Shown here one piece after another: positions 1 through 12,139 of a DNA stretch of 64,000 bases (position 1 is the first letter of the stretch; every line of letters starts with the position of its first letter). A program made the translations under genes and the position numbers. Under the pieces are notes generated by a model that saw only the letters and a list, made by a program, of their open reading frames with translations, was not told where the DNA came from and ran no database searches. The stretch spans positions 3,665,501-3,729,500 of the forward strand of contig NC_080698.1 in assembly GCF_030445035.2 (NCBI RefSeq). The letters are read 5' to 3'. This stretch comes from Dasypus novemcinctus (Eukaryota; Chordata; Mammalia; Cingulata; Dasypodidae).

Positions 1-1256
1 TGCTACAAGAAATAGAAGAACTTAACAAATGAATCACATTTAAAGAAGTTGACTCAGTCATTGGATCAAGTTTTCAACAAAATCCAGCATCCTTTCTTGA
101 TAAAAACACTTTGAAAGTGAGGAATAGAAGGAAGAATTTTCACAGTATGATAAAGGGCATATATGAAAACCCAAAGCCAACATTGTACTCAATGGGGAAA
201 AGTTGAAAGCTTTCCCTCTGTCAAGGATGCCGGCTGTCTCTATTGTTGTTCAACATTGTGCGAGAAGTTTTAGCTAGAGCAATTAGACAAGGGAAAAAAA
301 AGGCAACCAGTTAGGAAAAGAGGAAGTACTCTGTACATGGATGACATGATCCTACAGTTAGAAAACTGAAATCTCTACAACAAAGTTCCTTGAGTTAATG
401 AATTTGTTCAACAAAGTGGCAGGATACAAGATCATGGAAAAATCAGTAATGTTTCTGTGTACTAGTGTTGAACAATCTGAGGAGGAAATCAGGGAATAAT
501 TCCATTTACAATAGCAACAATAAGACTCAGATACCTAGGAATCAGTTTAGCCAAAGACATACAAGGCCCATATGCTGAAAACTGCAATGCTAAAAGAAAT
601 CAGTGAAAAACTAAATAAATGAGATGACATTTCGTGTTCATGTATTGGAGGACTAAATATCATGAAGACAGCAATCCTAGCCAAATTGAATTAGAGATTC
701 AATAAAATACCAGTCAAAAAAGAAGAGTGATGTGGGTCGAATTTCACTGTCTTTCCCACATATTACAAAGCTATAGTCGTCAAAACAGCATGGTATTAGC
801 ATAAAGATAGACACATTGGTCAATGGAATAGAATTGAGAGTCCAGAAATAAACCCTCACCTCTACAGTCAACTGGTTTTCAACAAACCTAACTGCCATGT
901 TAACAGGACAAAACAGTCTCTTCACCAAATGGTGTTGGGAGAACTGAATATCCATAATGAAAAGGGACCCGTATCTCACTCCCTATACAAGAATCAATTC
1001 AAAATGGATCAAAGACCTCAATATAAAAGCCAGGACCGTAAGACTACTAGAAGGAAATGTAGGGAATCATCTTAAAGACCTTGTTGTAGGTCGTGGTTCT
1101 TGGACCTTATACCCAAAGCAGGCGCAACAAAAGAAAAAATAGATAAATGGGACCTCCTCGAACTTCAACGCATTAGCATCTAAAAGGACTTCGTGGAAAG
1201 GGTGAAGAGGCAGCCGACTCAGTGGAGAAAATATTTGGAAATAACATCCAATAAGG

Positions 1257-1667
1257 ATTTTTTTTTTTAAGATTTATTTATTTCTTTCCCCTTCCCCCCT
1301 GTTGTCTGCTCTTGTCGTCCATTCGCTGTGTGTTTTTCTGCATCTGCTTGCATTATCTGGCAGCACTGGGAAACTACGTCTCTTTTTGTTGCGTCATCTT
1401 GCTGTGTGAGCTCTCCGTGTGTGTGGCGCCACTCTTGGGTGGGTGCGCTTCTTTCACGTGGGGCTGTTCTCCTTACGGGGTACACTTCTTGCACGTGGGG
1501 CACCCCTTTGCAGGGGCACCCCTGCATGGCATGGCATTCTTTGCGTGCATCAGTGACTGTGCGTGGGCTAGCTCACCACATGGGTCAGGAGGCCCTGGGG
1601 ATCGAACCCTGGACCCTCCATACACGGTAGATGGATGCTCTTAACAATAGAGCCACATCTGCTTCCC
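1257..1667 (-). mobile_element. DAS-type SINE
   Basis: Antisense copy: T-run and the complement of the AAATAAATCTT tail at the left, tRNA-like head at the right (gagccacatctgcttcccc). A 9-bp target duplication, ccaataagg, flanks it at 1248-1256 and 1668-1676. Inserted in L1. Confidence 0.9.
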
Positions 1668-1912
1668 CCAATAAGGGTTTAATATCCATAATATATAGGG
1701 AAATCGTGCAAGTGAACAGTAAAAAGACAAATGACCCAATTAAAAAATAGGCAAAAAACTTGAATAGGTGTTTGCCCAAAGAAGAAATTCAAATGGTCAA
1801 AGAACATTAAAAAATATTCCAACATCATTAGCGATTAGGGAAATGCCAATCAAAACTACAATGAGCTATCACATCACACCTATCAGAATGCCCACTATTA
1901 AAAAGCCAGAGA

Positions 1913-2319
1913 GGTGGCGGACTTGGCCCAGTGGTTAGGGTATCCATCTACCACATGGGAGGTCCGCGGTTCAAACCTCAGGCCTCCTTGACCCGTGTGG
2001 AGCTGGCCCATACGCAGTGCTGATGTGCAAGGAGCTCCCTGCCACGCAGGGGTGTTCCCCACATAGGGGAGCCCCACGCTCCAGGAGCTCATCCCGTAAG
2101 GAGAGCCGCTCAGTGCGAAAGAAAGCGCAGCCTGCCCAGGAATGGTGCCGCCCACACAGAGAGCTGAAACAGCAAGATGACGCAACAAAAAGAAACACAG
2201 ATTCCCGGGCCGCTGACAACAACAGAAGTGGACAAAGAAGATGCAGCAAATAGACAGAGAGAACAGACAACCGGGGTGGGTGGGTGGGGGGAATAAATAA
2301 ATAAATCTTTAAGGAAAAA
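1913..2319 (+). mobile_element. DAS-type SINE
   Basis: Sense copy with a tRNA-like head (ggcggacttggcccagtgg), a GC-rich body and an aataaataaataaatcttt tail. A 13-bp target duplication, aaaaagccagaga, is at 1900-1912 and 2320-2332. Inserted in the same L1 as the preceding SINE. Confidence 0.92.
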
Positions 2320-3597
2320 AAAAAGCCAGAGAACTACATGTATTGGAGAGGATGCAGAATGGTACAGCCACTTTGGAGGACTGTGGCATTTCCTAAAGAA
2401 GTTGAATATAGATCTGCCATGTGACCCTGCAATACCACTACTGAGTATATATCCAAAAGAACTGAAAGCAGTGACATAAACAGACATCTGCACACTGATG
2501 TTCATAGCAAAATTATTTACAATTACCGAAAGATGCAAACAACCCTGGTGTCCATGAATGGATAAACTGGTGGATACACACGATGGAATAGGAAGAAATG
2601 AAGTTGTAAAGCATATGATAGCATGATCAATCCAGAGGACATTATGTTGAGTGAAGCAAGCCAAACACAAAAGGACAAATACTATAGGACTGCACTGCTA
2701 TGAACTAGATACGTTTTGTAATCCTTTGAGTTAATAACCTGAATATGGGTCACCAGAAAATAGAATGAGATTGGAGAGTAGAAAATAGGGGTTAATTTGT
2801 ATAGAATTGTTAAAAAGGGTATCTATTAATCTTTGGAAATGAATAGAAAATGTGAAAACATAGCATAATGTTAAGAAATTAGCAGTATTATTATATGGGT
2901 TTGACAGTTTTGTGTTACTGTGGCATTCTTTGAAGTGTAGAGCGGTCCAGATGGGAGTGCTTAGTAGGGCAGCATTAAGATACTTGTTAGTTGGCAAATG
3001 AAGCAACCTGAGATAGAAAAGAAAATATATCTTGCAATGGGGAATACTTAAACAAAACCCCCTTTTTTTTTTTCAAATGTATCTTTATGTACAGGATGGT
3101 ATGAAAAACTCCTTTTTTACTTTTTCTTTACTTTCTAGAATTTAGGCAAATGTGATTAGTTTTTTATTTATGCCAGTATGTTATATCAGATGGACCTTTG
3201 GGGCTGCTCTTGAAAGTCAGTCAGCATTTGTAATATTGTTTCTGTTAGAAAATAACTTGCTGATTCCAAACCACCAATTGATTTTTTAAACACATAAGGT
3301 TTAAGGTAGTAGACTCCTAATGTTTATGAATGACATATTAGAGGAAGAAAGGAATATTGTAATCAGTAAAGTTCATTTGCAAGTTCTAAACTGTCCCCTG
3401 GGCTCTTCATCTATTTTGTTCATTTTAAGCTGAAAAAGGCTGTATTTTTCTGTTTGTGAATTAGCTAAATGCTCATTATGGAAAATTCAAATCATTTCTT
3501 TAAGAAATAAACTTGCCTTAAAATTCTATCATTAAAAAAAGTTTATCATTCAGAGAAATATTATAGCTAACCAATTATGAATATCCTATCCTTGACT

Positions 3598-3816
3598 CTC
3601 TCCCCTTCGTCTCTTTTCTTGCATCATCGTCATCTTGCTGTGGGAGTCACTTGCGCGGGCACTGCCTCACCGTGTGGGCACTCTTGCCATGTGGGCACTT
3701 GGCTCGCCACGCAGGCACGCTTTCTCTTCTTTTTCACCAGGAGGCCCCAGAGATCGAACCCAGGCCCTCCCATATGGTAGGCTGAAGCCCTGTCACTTGA
3801 GCCACATCTGCTTCCC
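3598..3816 (-). mobile_element. tRNA-derived SINE, short subfamily
   Basis: Antisense copy about 220 bp long ending in gagccacatctgcttccc. The body differs from the longer copies (repeated gtgggcact units), suggesting another subfamily. Confidence 0.8.
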
Positions 3817-4040
3817 GCTTCCAGCTTTTGACAATTGTGAATAATGCGCCTATGAACATAGATATGCAAATATCTGTTCCAGTCCCTCCTCTCATTTCTT
3901 GGAGGTATGTACCTAGAAGTGGGATTGCCAGGTCATATGATAGTATTTAACTTTCTGAGGAACCGCCAAACTGTTTTCCACAGCAGCTGCCCTGTTTTAT
4001 ATTCCCACACATCCTCTCCAATGCTAATTTTCCAATTATT

Positions 4041-4133
4041 TATTTATGTATTTTTAGGATGTGCCAGGAAATGAACCCAGGATCTCGTACATGGGAAACA
4101 AGCGTTTAACCACTGATCTACATCTGCTCCCCA
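4041..4133 (-). mobile_element. Short tRNA-head SINE
   Basis: Antisense, about 90 bp: T-rich tail, 'ttttaggatgtgccagg', then a tRNA-like box ending atctacatctgctcccc. The pair with 4154-4250 is flanked by attttccaatt at 4027-4037 and 4253-4263. Confidence 0.75.
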
Positions 4134-4153
4134 CTGAGAGTTGGCTTTTTCAT

Positions 4154-4250
4154 TTTTTTATTTTTTATTTTTTAGGAGGTACCAGGGATCCACTGTGGGA
4201 CCTCATATGTGGGAAGCAGGTGCTCAACTGCTTGAGCTACATCCACTCCA
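4154..4250 (-). mobile_element. Short tRNA-head SINE
   Basis: Antisense, T-rich tail followed by ttaggaggtaccaggg and a head ending gagctacatccactcc. Adjacent to a second copy at 4041-4133. Confidence 0.75.
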
Positions 4251-5799
4251 CGTATTTTCCAATTGTTTAATAGTAGCCATTCTAGTGGGTGTGAAATGGT
4301 ACTACTTTGTGGATTTGATTTGCATTTTCCAGTGGCTAATATTCCATTTGCATTTCCCTAATGGCACATCTCTCCATGTGCCTTTTGGACTTTTTGTCTT
4401 CTTTGGCAAAATGTCTATTCCAGTCTTTTGCTCAATTTTTAATTGGGTTGTTTGTCATTTTGTTGTGTAATTGTAGGATTTCTTTATATATTCTGCATGT
4501 TAAACCTTATTGGTTATGTGGTTTCCAAATATTTTCTCCCATTCTGTAGATTGTCTTTATACTTTCATGATAGAGTCAGTTGCACAAGTTCTTAATTTTG
4601 ATTGTCCCATTTATCTATTTTTCTTTTGTTGTGTGTGCTTTTAGTACAAAGTCTAAGACACCATTGCCTAATGCAAGGTCCTAAAGATGCTTCCCTATGT
4701 TTTCTTTTAGGAGTTTTACAGTTCTGACTCTTATATTTATGTCTTTGATCCATTTTGAGTTAATTTTTTATGTGGTAATGAGGAAGTGGTTGAACGTCAT
4801 TGTTTTGCAATCCCAGCACTATTTGTTGAAGAGACTGTTCTTTCCCTATTGCATGTACTTGGCATCCTTGTTGAAACTCAGTTGGCCATAGATATGTGCA
4901 TTTATTTCTTTGCTTCCAGCTCTATTCCCTTGGTTTATATGTCCGTCCTTGTACCAGTGCCACACTCTTGATTACTGTAGCCTTGTAATAAGTTTTGAAA
5001 TTGGGAAATGTGAGTACTCCAGCTTTGTTCTTCTTTTTCCAAATGTTTTTGGTTATTTGGAGTTTATTTCCCTTTTATATGTATTTGATGATTAGCTTTT
5101 TCATTTTTCTGCAGAGAAGGGTGTTGGAATTTTTATTGGGATTGCATTGATTCTGTAAATCTCTTTGGGTGGTATTGATATCTTGACAATATTAAGTCTT
5201 CCAGTCTGAGCATGGGGTATCATACAGTTTATTAAGGTTTTCTTTAATGTCTTTCATTTACTTCTAGATATTTTGTTCTTTTAGTTACTATTATAAATGG
5301 AATTTTTAAATTAATTTCTTTTTTAAATTGTTACTTGTGGTATAGAAACACCTCTAATTTTTGTGTGTTGGTCTTATATTCTGCCACTGTTTAGTAGCTC
5401 TTACAGGTTTCTTGTAGATTCTTCTGGATTTTCTGTATGTAGGATTATATCATCTGCAAATAATTCCTACCCTTAGCTAAGTAATCAGTTACACTTAAAA
5501 TTAAAACTCCCCTCCCCAACCACACTGGTTCAGAGATCTGGAACCTTTCCTTGCTTTGATGAGAGTTTTTTATAAAATAAATCAATATTTTATTCCGTAA
5601 GAACCTTCAAGAATTTTTCATTAAAACTCTCAATTCAGAGGCAATGAGTAAAACCTTGAACAGATTTTTAAAATTAAGATTTTATTTTGAGATAATTGTA
5701 AATTTACAGAGTTGGTTTTTTTTTTTCTTTCAGCAATAATTGCACCTCAGATAAACCTCATTTGGCTACAATACTTCCACTGCACACAAGCTTTGTAGT

Positions 5800-5995
5800 T
5801 TTCTTTTTTTCAACAAATCTATTTTATTGATATATATTAATAAAACATAAGTCTAGCCAAAGTGTACAATGAGTGGTATGGGGTATAATCACATAGTTGT
5901 GCACTCATCACTTCAGTCATTATTAGATCATTTTCATTATTCCAATAATAAAAAACAACACAAACAAGAACTCACCACTTCTCAAGAATAGATTG
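5800..5995 (-). mobile_element. LINE-1 3' UTR fragment
   Basis: Resembles the L1 3'-UTR sequence at about 15560-15640 (tgtgcactcatcacttcagt against tgtgcagtcatcacctcagt). Orientation inferred from that copy. Confidence 0.5.
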
Positions 5996-6179
5996 TTTTT
6001 AAATGGAAGGAAAGTTTCAAAAGTCAGTGCTGAATGAAAATACATGGTGTTTACACTGGGTGCCATATCCTCTCTTTTCATACATCATATGATCATATGA
6101 TATATGTTTGATCATATAAAGGTCAGGATTTTAAAAATCATATCCTGGACAGCTAAACAAAAATTTATGGTTTATTTCA

Positions 6180-7445
6180 TAATCTCAAACTCGGTCTCTC
6201 CTTTCTCTTTCTAAACAGTCTGCTGTAGAATTTTTTTAGATGCAATTAACCCAAAATCCCAAATCATTTCTCTAGCAGTTGCTGCTACTATACTGGAACT
6301 TTGTATCCCATGTTGAAGAAAGATGTGAAATGAAATGCTTCTTGCTTCATCCTTGGAAGTCTTTTTTTCCCCTTTGGACACCAACTCAGGAATGGTTCAC
6401 TGTATAGCTGTGGTGAACACGGTCCCGCTCTTCAGGCACAGCTGCAGCAGTGTCTTCGTGGGTACTGAAGTGCACAGCAGCTTCTCCAGTGGCCTTCCCG
6501 CTGGAGCTGTGCTCCATGGTGATGCCAACAGGCTCCAGCCGAGCAAAAAAGTTTGTAACGTCTTGAACATTGGCTTGGAAAGGCAGTCCTCTCATGTGGA
6601 CAAAATGTAATGAGGGCATAGTTCCAAAATCAGCAGCTTATGGAAGCTTTTCTGACATCTCCTTAGGCAGTTCTATTTCCTTCTCACTTGGATAAGCTGT
6701 CATGGGTCAAATATTTACTTCATGTTCTTCAAAAACCATTTCTGCATCAGTTATGTACTTAGCAGTAGGAGAAGATCCATTTTCTTTCCCTTATAACCAA
6801 CATGTGTTCGAACTTAATTCTTTCTGCTTGGAAATATCTCCGTGTATCTGTTAAGAAATTCTTTCCTGGCCATTCCTGGTTCTTCATACTGCATGTAGGC
6901 TTACCCTGTTTTCCTTCTCCTTCTGTAGTCCATTACAAAGTAATGTCTACTATATTCAGTCCTGCAAAGAAGTCCTCAATGTCTTTCTCATTGCAACAAT
7001 AAGCAAGTCCTCTCAAACCAACCAGCCATCGCCTACCACAGGTGAGTTTCATAAGGCATCCACATCTTCACTGCTTATCTCATCTACTTCCACATATGGC
7101 TGACCCATGGACCTGGGAGCCTTTCTAAGGCGTTCTGTACATCGTACCCCAACTCCATTTCAATTAAGGCATCGCCCCTTCATTTCCTGTCTCTATTTAA
7201 GAGGAAATGAATTCCATTCTCACCATTGCGAATACTGCAATCGAGGGAAAAAAGTCAAGCACATCTCCCACTCTCCGTGACCAGGACAGTCCTTGAGCTT
7301 GAATGAGATGACCATCCACTGTCTCTCCTGACTTGGGTGGGGCCAGTTCCTGTGCAGGGAGTGGTGGAATGTTTTGCGGGTAGGTAGTTTGGACTCCTGC
7401 GGTAGCAGAGGGGTTCACGGGGCAGACAGTGGAGCAGTGACCTGG
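6180..7445 (-). pseudogene. GRSF1P: Processed GRSF1 pseudogene
   Basis: GRSF1 is a mitochondrial/cytosolic G-rich RNA-binding protein with three RRM domains. The minus strand carries degraded but collinear GRSF1 pieces without introns: RRM1 start near 7330-7250 (LIQAQGLSW, DVLDFF); end of RRM1 near 7090-7050 (QPYVEVDEI, EDVDAL); RRM2 near 7015-6920 (CNEKDIEDFFAGLNIVDIT); linker near 6770-6720 (KYITDAEMVFEEHE); and RRM3 at 6619-6400 (PSLHFVHMRGLPFQANVQDV). Several stops and frameshifts separate the pieces. The intronless, broken copy in antisense orientation inside an NKTR intron indicates retroposition. A SINE (7450-7880) abuts the 5' side. The extent of the 3' UTR below about 6380 is uncertain. 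Confidence 0.9.
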
Positions 7446-7449
7446 ATAC

Positions 7450-7880
7450 TTTTTTTTTTTTTTTTAAGATTTATTTTTTTTTATTTATTGCTCCCCCCTT
7501 CACCCCCTTGTTGCCTGTTCTCTGTGTCCATCTGCTGTGTGTTCTTCTGTGTCCGCTTATATTCTTGTCAGTGGCACCGGGAATCTTTGTCTCTTTTTGT
7601 TGCGTAATCTTGCTGCGTCAGCACTCCGTGTGTACAGCGCCACTCCTGGGTGGGCTGCACTTTTTTCAGCGTGGAGTGGCTTTCCTTGTGGGGTGTGCTT
7701 CTTGCATGTGGGGCTCCCCTGTGCGGGGGACACCACTGCGTGGCACGGCACTCCTTGTGCGCATCAGCACTGCATGTGGACCAGCTCACCACATGGGTCA
7801 GGAGGCCCTGGGTGTGAACCCTGGACCTCCCATGTGGTAGGTGGACGCTCTATCTGTTGAGCCAAATCCGCTCCCCCCCC
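7450..7880 (-). mobile_element. DAS-type SINE
   Basis: Antisense: long T-run with aagattta at the left, GC-rich body, tRNA-like head ending gagccaaatccgctcccc. Abuts the 5' side of the GRSF1 pseudogene. Confidence 0.9.
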
Positions 7881-7882
7881 TT

Positions 7883-7973
7883 CTTTTTTTTTTATTAAGA
7901 GGTACCAGGATCAAACCTGGGATGTCATACATGGAAAGCAAGTGCTTAACAACTTGAGCTACATCCATTCTCC
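7883..7973 (-). mobile_element. Short tRNA-head SINE
   Basis: Antisense, T-run, taagaggtaccaggatcaaa, head ending gagctacatccattctcc. Directly adjoins the preceding SINE. Confidence 0.75.
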
Positions 7974-8435
7974 TTAACGCATTTTAATCCAGAGTATATA
8001 TTCAACCATATTGTAGCATCACTTAATTGCTTGGGTGTGATAATAGTGCTGTAATGTAGCAGAATATCCTTGTTTAGGCATATGTGTGGAAGTAATTAGG
8101 GATGCGGTATCAGAATGTCTTTAACTTTCAGTTTGGTCAAGATAAAAATTATGTGTAGAGAGGGAGAGATAAACTAAATGTGGCAAAAATTTTGTTGATT
8201 TAAAATTTTTGAAGTAAAGAAATTCATGGGAAAAGTGTATGTCCATGCTCTCAGATGGACCTGTAGGATCATTGTTTCAAGTTGCTCCAGAAATTTATTA
8301 GTATTTGGGGGAGGGTTGGCATGGGGGTAGTTTACAGTTAATATAAATTAGGGAAAATTTGACATATCTGCAACTTTTTGTCTTCTGTCCAAGAACAGAT
8401 ATTATTGAAGTTGCCCTTACGCCTCTCAGAGTTTT

Positions 8436-8836
8436 TTTTTTTTTAAGATTTATTTTTTATTTATTTCTCTCCCCTCCCCCCCCCACCAGTGGTCTGTTCT
8501 CTGTGTCCATCCACTGTGTGTTCTTCTGGGACTGCTTCTATCCTTATTAGCGGCACCAGGAATCTGTTTCTTTTTGTTGCATCATCTTGTGTCAGCTCTC
8601 CGTGTGGGCGGCACCATTCTTGGGCAGGCTGCACTTTCTTTCACACTGGGCGACTCTCCTTACGGGGCGCACTCCTTGCCCGCGGGACTCCCCTACGCAA
8701 GGGACACCCCTGCATGGCTGGGCACTTCTTGTGCGCATCAGCACTGCGCATGGGCCCCTCCACACGGGTCAAGGAGGCCTGGGGTTTGAACCGCATGGTA
8801 GACGGATGCCCTCTCCATTGGGCCAAGTCCGCTTCC
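8436..8836 (-). mobile_element. DAS-type SINE
   Basis: Antisense full-length copy. A 14-bp target duplication, cctctcagagtttt, is at 8422-8435 and 8837-8850. Confidence 0.92.
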
Positions 8837-9945
8837 CCTCTCAGAGTTTTGTAGTTTAGTTTTTACTGATCCTGCACTGTTCTGGCTAAGTAGCTAATGT
8901 TGCTTTTGTGAATGTGATTTTTATAATCATGTTTTCCTACTAGTTCTTATTGGACATATTAGCAATTTTTATGTCTTTACTAATAAATATATCTGTAATA
9001 TGAGTAGTTGTTTATGTTTATGAAAATAAACTGGAAAAATACACAAGAAATTACTACAAGTTGGCAGGGGTGGGAACAAAGATTTCTTATTCTATACCGT
9101 TTACACTGTTTGATTTTTGAATCATAACCACATTACTTATTCAAACGAAAGAACATTTTTAGAAGATATATAAAAATAGCAAATTAATTTTTACCATTGC
9201 ATGATTTTGTTTCCTAGTATCTTAACATTTTTGTTCTGTTTTATGGTCATAATCACTATAGTTGTTGAGGCTTAATTCTGTGTTGTAATGGGTTCAGTGC
9301 TCAGTGCGCCTCCCCCTTACAGCTTTCTCTTATTCATTATTTCTTTGAGTCATAGTTCAGGGTTACCTATTCAAATGTATTTTTCAGCTTAAAATCTAAT
9401 GTACATCCTTTACTAGGCATAGAATTTGTGGCTCCTGCTGTGCCTTTTAAGATGGTAAGCAGTACTCTGTTGCCTTCTGTTTCTAATGTTTGTGTTAGAA
9501 GCCAGCCTAATTTTTTTTTCCTTTTGTGGGTAACGTGATTCTACTGCCTAGATGCTAGAAGGATTTTTTCATTTATATCTCCAAAAATAAATAGCTTTAT
9601 TAGACTATGTCTTGGTGTTACTGCACTTGTAATGCCTTTTCCTGGAATATAAAGCATGCCTTTGATCTATTTATTTGGATATTCCTTCATGTATGAAAGC
9701 ATATTTTATTACTCTTTATTTTGAGTAATTATGTTTCAAGTATTTTTTATTATACAAATATTTGTATATTGAGCACTTACTCTGTACCAGGCATTGTACA
9801 AGTCAGTGGGGTTGCAGTGGTGAGTAAAACAGATACGGTTCCTCTCTCCCTGCCTCAGACACATCATTCTGGCCTAGGTTTCGTATAACTGCTCCTTATA
9901 CCGTTAATGGCTCATCTCGCTGTGTTTGTAGCAGTCATTCCCAGC

Positions 9946-10592
9946 TGTATTAGTCGCCTAAGAGGGGTGCTGATGCAAAGTACCAGAAATCTGTTGGCTT
10001 TCATAAAGGGTATTTATTTGCGGTAAAAGCTTACAGTTACAAGGCCCTGAAGAGTCCAACTCAAGGTGACTTCCCTACCAAACTCTGTTACCACATGTTG
10101 ATACAAGGTGGCCAGCAACGTCTGCGAGGGGTCAGCCTTCCTCTTCCTCATAAGGCTCCATAAGTCCAGCTTCTTCCGATCTCAGCTGCAGGCTGGCATA
10201 GGGTTCGTCTCTTCCGGGGCTCATTTCTTTCCAGGCTCAGCTGCTCTGGTCACTTTACAAGGTCGGCTTTAAGCTCTCAGGCGAATGGCTCATTTTCTTC
10301 CTGGGGCCTCTGCTGTATCTGTGGAGCTGTCTCTCTTCCTCCGTGTATTTTCTCTGTGTGTCTACCTCTGTTCTTGATTGAGCATCCATTTAATAGCCCA
10401 CCACGGGGGGCAGGAAATCAACCCTGCACACCCTAATGACTGGTGGAATCAAAGCCCTAATCTTGATGTAATCAAGGAAACGTAAAACCTTTGAATTTAA
10501 AATAATCAAAGGGTATCACACCCAGAGGAGCATACCAGTTTACACACAAAATATCTTGTTTTGGAATTCATAAATAATATCAAACTGTCATA
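9946..10592 (-). mobile_element. MaLR-like solo LTR
   Basis: The plus strand begins tgtattagtcgcc, the complement of the ACTAATACA end of MaLR-type LTRs. On the minus strand an AATAAA lies just inside that end (complement of tatttatttgcgg, about 10010-10022). A candidate 5-bp target duplication, ccagc, flanks it (9941-9945, 10593-10597). Flanking sequence looks like old L2/MIR. Non-coding; class assigned from termini, so the family name is tentative. Confidence 0.65.
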
Positions 10593-10935
10593 CCAGCTGA
10601 GATCTGAGCTCTGGAAGCTTGGGCACTGTGTCTTGTTTCCTACAGGACTCCCTGACACACTGAGAGGATTTCAGTAAATACTCTTCGAATGAATGTCTCC
10701 ATGCTATTGAGATGCTGCTCCCGTCCCTAAATTTCCTCCTGGATTTTGCTCTCTGCCTACTCAATATGATCTGTTCCTAACCTTACTATTACGTTTATCT
10801 CTTGCTTTAAATTTTCTATATGCTATTCCTTGCCTTCTGTAGTATGTCAGTTCCTAAGTATTTTTCCTAGCCAGTGCTCACTTTTCCAACTACTGTCTTT
10901 TGTGTGATATATAATTTGATACAGTATCTGTCAAA

Positions 10936-11331
10936 TTTTTTTTTTGTTTCTCTCCCCTCCCCGTGCCCCAGTTGTCTGTTCTCTGTGTCTGTTTTGCTGT
11001 GACTTTTCTTTGTCTGCTTCTGTTGTTGTCAGTGGCACGGAAATCTGTGTTTCTTTTTGTTGCATCATCTTGCTGTGTCAGCTCTCTGTATGTGTGGCGC
11101 CATTCCTGGGTAGGCTGCACTTTCTTTCGCTCTGGGCGGCTCTCCATACGGGGTGCACTCCTTGCGTGTGGGGCTCCCCTGCACGGGGGGCACCCCAGCG
11201 TGGCACAGCACTCCTTGTGCGCATCAGCACTGCACATGGGCCAGCTCCACATGGGTCAAGGAGGCCCGGGGTTTGAACCGTGGACCTCCCATGTGATGGA
11301 TGCCCTAACCACTGGGCCAAGTCCTCTTCCC
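10936..11331 (-). mobile_element. DAS-type SINE
   Basis: Antisense copy from a T-run to a head ending gggccaagtcctcttccc. The flanks gtatctgtca and ggtgtctgtca look like a diverged target duplication. Confidence 0.88.
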
Positions 11332-11775
11332 GGTGTCTGTCAGTTTTGTCACCATTGCAGCTGTGGTTCAATTTCCAACAGTACTACTAAAGGGATATTA
11401 GGTTTTATTCTGATTTGGATACTTGTTGATTTCATTCCTGCCACCTAGTGGCCAAATCAGGATCTATGACATGCCTTTGGTGTGTCTGGCTTTTTCTGTC
11501 TGTGGCCTAAGTTTAAATGTGTTGTGTTGATATTAGGTGATTAATTTCAGTATTTTTCCCTTGTCGTAGTTACTTTTAAGGAGCTGCATGTTGGTATGTT
11601 TGATTAAGGCAAGAAGTCAGTCTTGTGTCTTGTTTTATATTGTTTTTGTCCTTAGCTGTGTGTTTTCTACTCTAGAAACACCATTCTAATGCTTAAACTA
11701 ACCAGTTTCAGATTTTAGTCTTTACCATTATAGAATGATATGTTTGTTGGCATAGTGGTAATTCCTTGGAAGGTT

Positions 11776-11830
11776 TCATATACATATATATGTTTACATA
11801 TACATATATATACACACACACACATATATT
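11776..11830. repeat. (TA)/(CA) microsatellite
   Basis: Alternating tacatata and a short (ac) run followed by atatat. Purine-pyrimidine alternation. Confidence 0.85.
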
Positions 11831-12139
11831 ATTGAAAGTAGTGACTAAATCCCACCATAGTGTAGAGTGTTTATTTATTGAGTGATACGTTTTCCTGAGA
11901 TCTTATTCATTCACTCAAAAGCAGCCATTAGTTTCCCAGGAGACATCAGCAGGGTTTGTTAACTCATTAAAGGAGTTGATAAATATCTGACATTTACTGT
12001 TGTTGGGAAATAGACTTGCCATCTTGCTTAGTTTTCTTTTTTTAGCAGTTTGGAATCTAGAGAATCTTCTCTAAATTCACTGTCAGCCTTTTCCTTTTAT
12101 AACTATAGTTTAATTTTTCTTCTTAATAAATTTCATAAT

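Larger units (their letters stand above)
1..3030 (+). mobile_element. LINE-1 ORF2 3' part and 3' UTR, broken
   Basis: Plus-strand L1 remains: reverse-transcriptase segment with an L-Y-M-D-D-M-I-L motif (331-354), then typical ORF2 C-terminal sequence such as INSKWIKDLNIKARTVRLLE (about 993-1052), with many stops and frameshifts. Two SINEs split it (1257-1667, 1913-2319). Sequence after about 2700 is probably the 3' UTR; its end near 3030 is uncertain. Confidence 0.85.
3817..5475 (-). mobile_element. LINE-1 ORF2 fragment, antisense
   Basis: Complement of the L1 ORF2 C-terminal region and more upstream ORF2 sequence, typical of old antisense L1. Two short SINE heads interrupt it (4041-4133, 4154-4250). 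It carries no open ORF. Confidence 0.85.

Noticed and set aside
334-345. YMDD motif as evidence of a retroviral or active reverse transcriptase
   Set aside because: The context is L1 ORF2, where FADD is usual; the copy has many stops and is a fossil.
1923-1990. tRNA-like sequence in SINE heads as genuine tRNA genes
   Set aside because: The heads belong to full SINEs with tails and target duplications and are diverged; no independent tRNA gene was seen.
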